Part shown: positions 63,913-64,000 of the stretch, piece after piece
How the letters are laid out: each line of letters begins with the position of its first letter
How positions within the stretch are numbered: the first letter of the stretch is position 1
Source: Akkermansia muciniphila
GTDB lineage: Bacteria > Verrucomicrobiota > Verrucomicrobiia > Limisphaerales > UBA9464
NCBI GenBank assembly: GCA_945898055.1
Contig: CAMDGV010000003.1
Location: 62,001 to 126,000, forward strand
Reading direction: 5' to 3'
Length of the DNA stretch: 64,000 bases
The notes under the pieces: model-generated
Told to the model about the DNA's origin: nothing
Database searches by the model: none
What the model saw: the letters and a program-made list of their open reading frames with translations, nothing else
Program-made: the position numbers and the translations under genes

Positions 63913-64000
63913 GTCATCTTTGTTGAATCCTGTGGACTCCTTGTCGCGCCTGTCCCCAGCAGAGGAGAAATTCGAGGAGATTCGCCGGCAGATTGGATTC
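63913..64000 (+). CDS. start of an unidentified gene, cut by window end
   Basis: The ATG at 63913 opens a frame (MSSLLNPVDSLSRLSPAEEK, then FEEIRRQIGF) that runs off the end of the window. Composition and charge look like genuine protein. A second ATG at 63906 opens another frame that is less protein-like. Too little is present to name a family. Confidence 0.45.

Overview
The window reads as chromosomal DNA of a Gram-negative member of the Verrucomicrobiota (PVC group), probably near the Limisphaerales/Pedosphaera side. This is inferred from family content, not from a marker gene. There is a PSCyt1/DUF1549/DUF1553 protein, a DUF1587-DUF1595-DUF1592-DUF1588-DUF1585 protein, an orphan DUF1501 protein, a [25 protein letters not shown] pseudopilin, a LamG/PhoD giant, and kdsA (KDO synthesis, hence LPS). 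No rRNA, tRNA, CRISPR array or intact transposase was found. Most of the window has mid-range GC. An AT-rich block at about 0.89-4.5 kb and a small one at 61.5-61.8 kb look foreign.

Layout. 0-0.9 kb: no supportable gene. 0.9-4.4 kb: AT-rich cassette with an APC amino-acid permease overlapping a Cys/Met-type PLP enzyme, and a convergent receiver-ATPase signalling protein. 4.6-10.2 kb: glucan phosphorylase and thiS on the minus strand, then a purC-ribH-lspA-miaA run on the plus strand. 10.3-13.0 kb: minus-strand operon VTC-domain protein, DUF4956 membrane protein, HlyD-type adaptor. 13.2-19.6 kb: two large cytochrome-c-like planctomycete-type proteins flanking a TPR protein. 19.6-20.8 kb: a broken ruvB fragment beside a striking 55-bp hairpin. 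20.8-23.4 kb: HtrA-like protease divergent from dgt. 23.9-29.0 kb: envelope cluster with an LpoB-like lipoprotein, a COG3014-like lipoprotein, a YcfL-like protein, a glycine-zipper protein and two unknowns. 29.1-34.6 kb: TPR membrane protein, purL, thrC. 34.6-39.2 kb: MacAB-like efflux system. 39.3-42.1 kb: a small membrane protein and two GT4 glycosyltransferases. 42.2-46.0 kb: DUF1501 protein, moaA, coiled-coil protein. 46.0-48.6 kb: LON-N domain protein, DUF1844 protein and two ABC-2 (DUF990-like) permeases. 49.1-54.6 kb: GC-richer pseudopilin plus the LamG/Ig/PhoD protein. 54.9-59.0 kb: lepB and its partner, a molybdopterin oxidoreductase, an MBL hydrolase and a periplasmic binding lipoprotein. 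59.2-62.6 kb: accessory zone with a winged-helix-like protein, an HD hydrolase divergent from a tyrosine phosphatase, an IS1634-type transposase remnant, an AT-rich ORF pair, and 5' fragments of a BREX pglX and an AbiEi-like/Fic gene. 62.6 kb on: kdsA and the start of an unidentified gene.

How the genes fit together. Housekeeping functions (purC and purL, ribH, thiS, thrC, miaA, moaA, dgt, kdsA, lspA, lepB) are scattered among accessory cassettes. moaA could supply the molybdopterin used by the oxidoreductase at 56 kb. lspA would process the several lipoproteins here. The most notable unexplained modules are the VTC-DUF4956-HlyD operon, the LpoB/COG3014/YcfL envelope cluster outside proteobacteria, and the 59-62.6 kb zone, which looks like an eroded defence island. 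In that zone the Fic gene can be read through four separate lesions, including a 17-bp tandem duplication.
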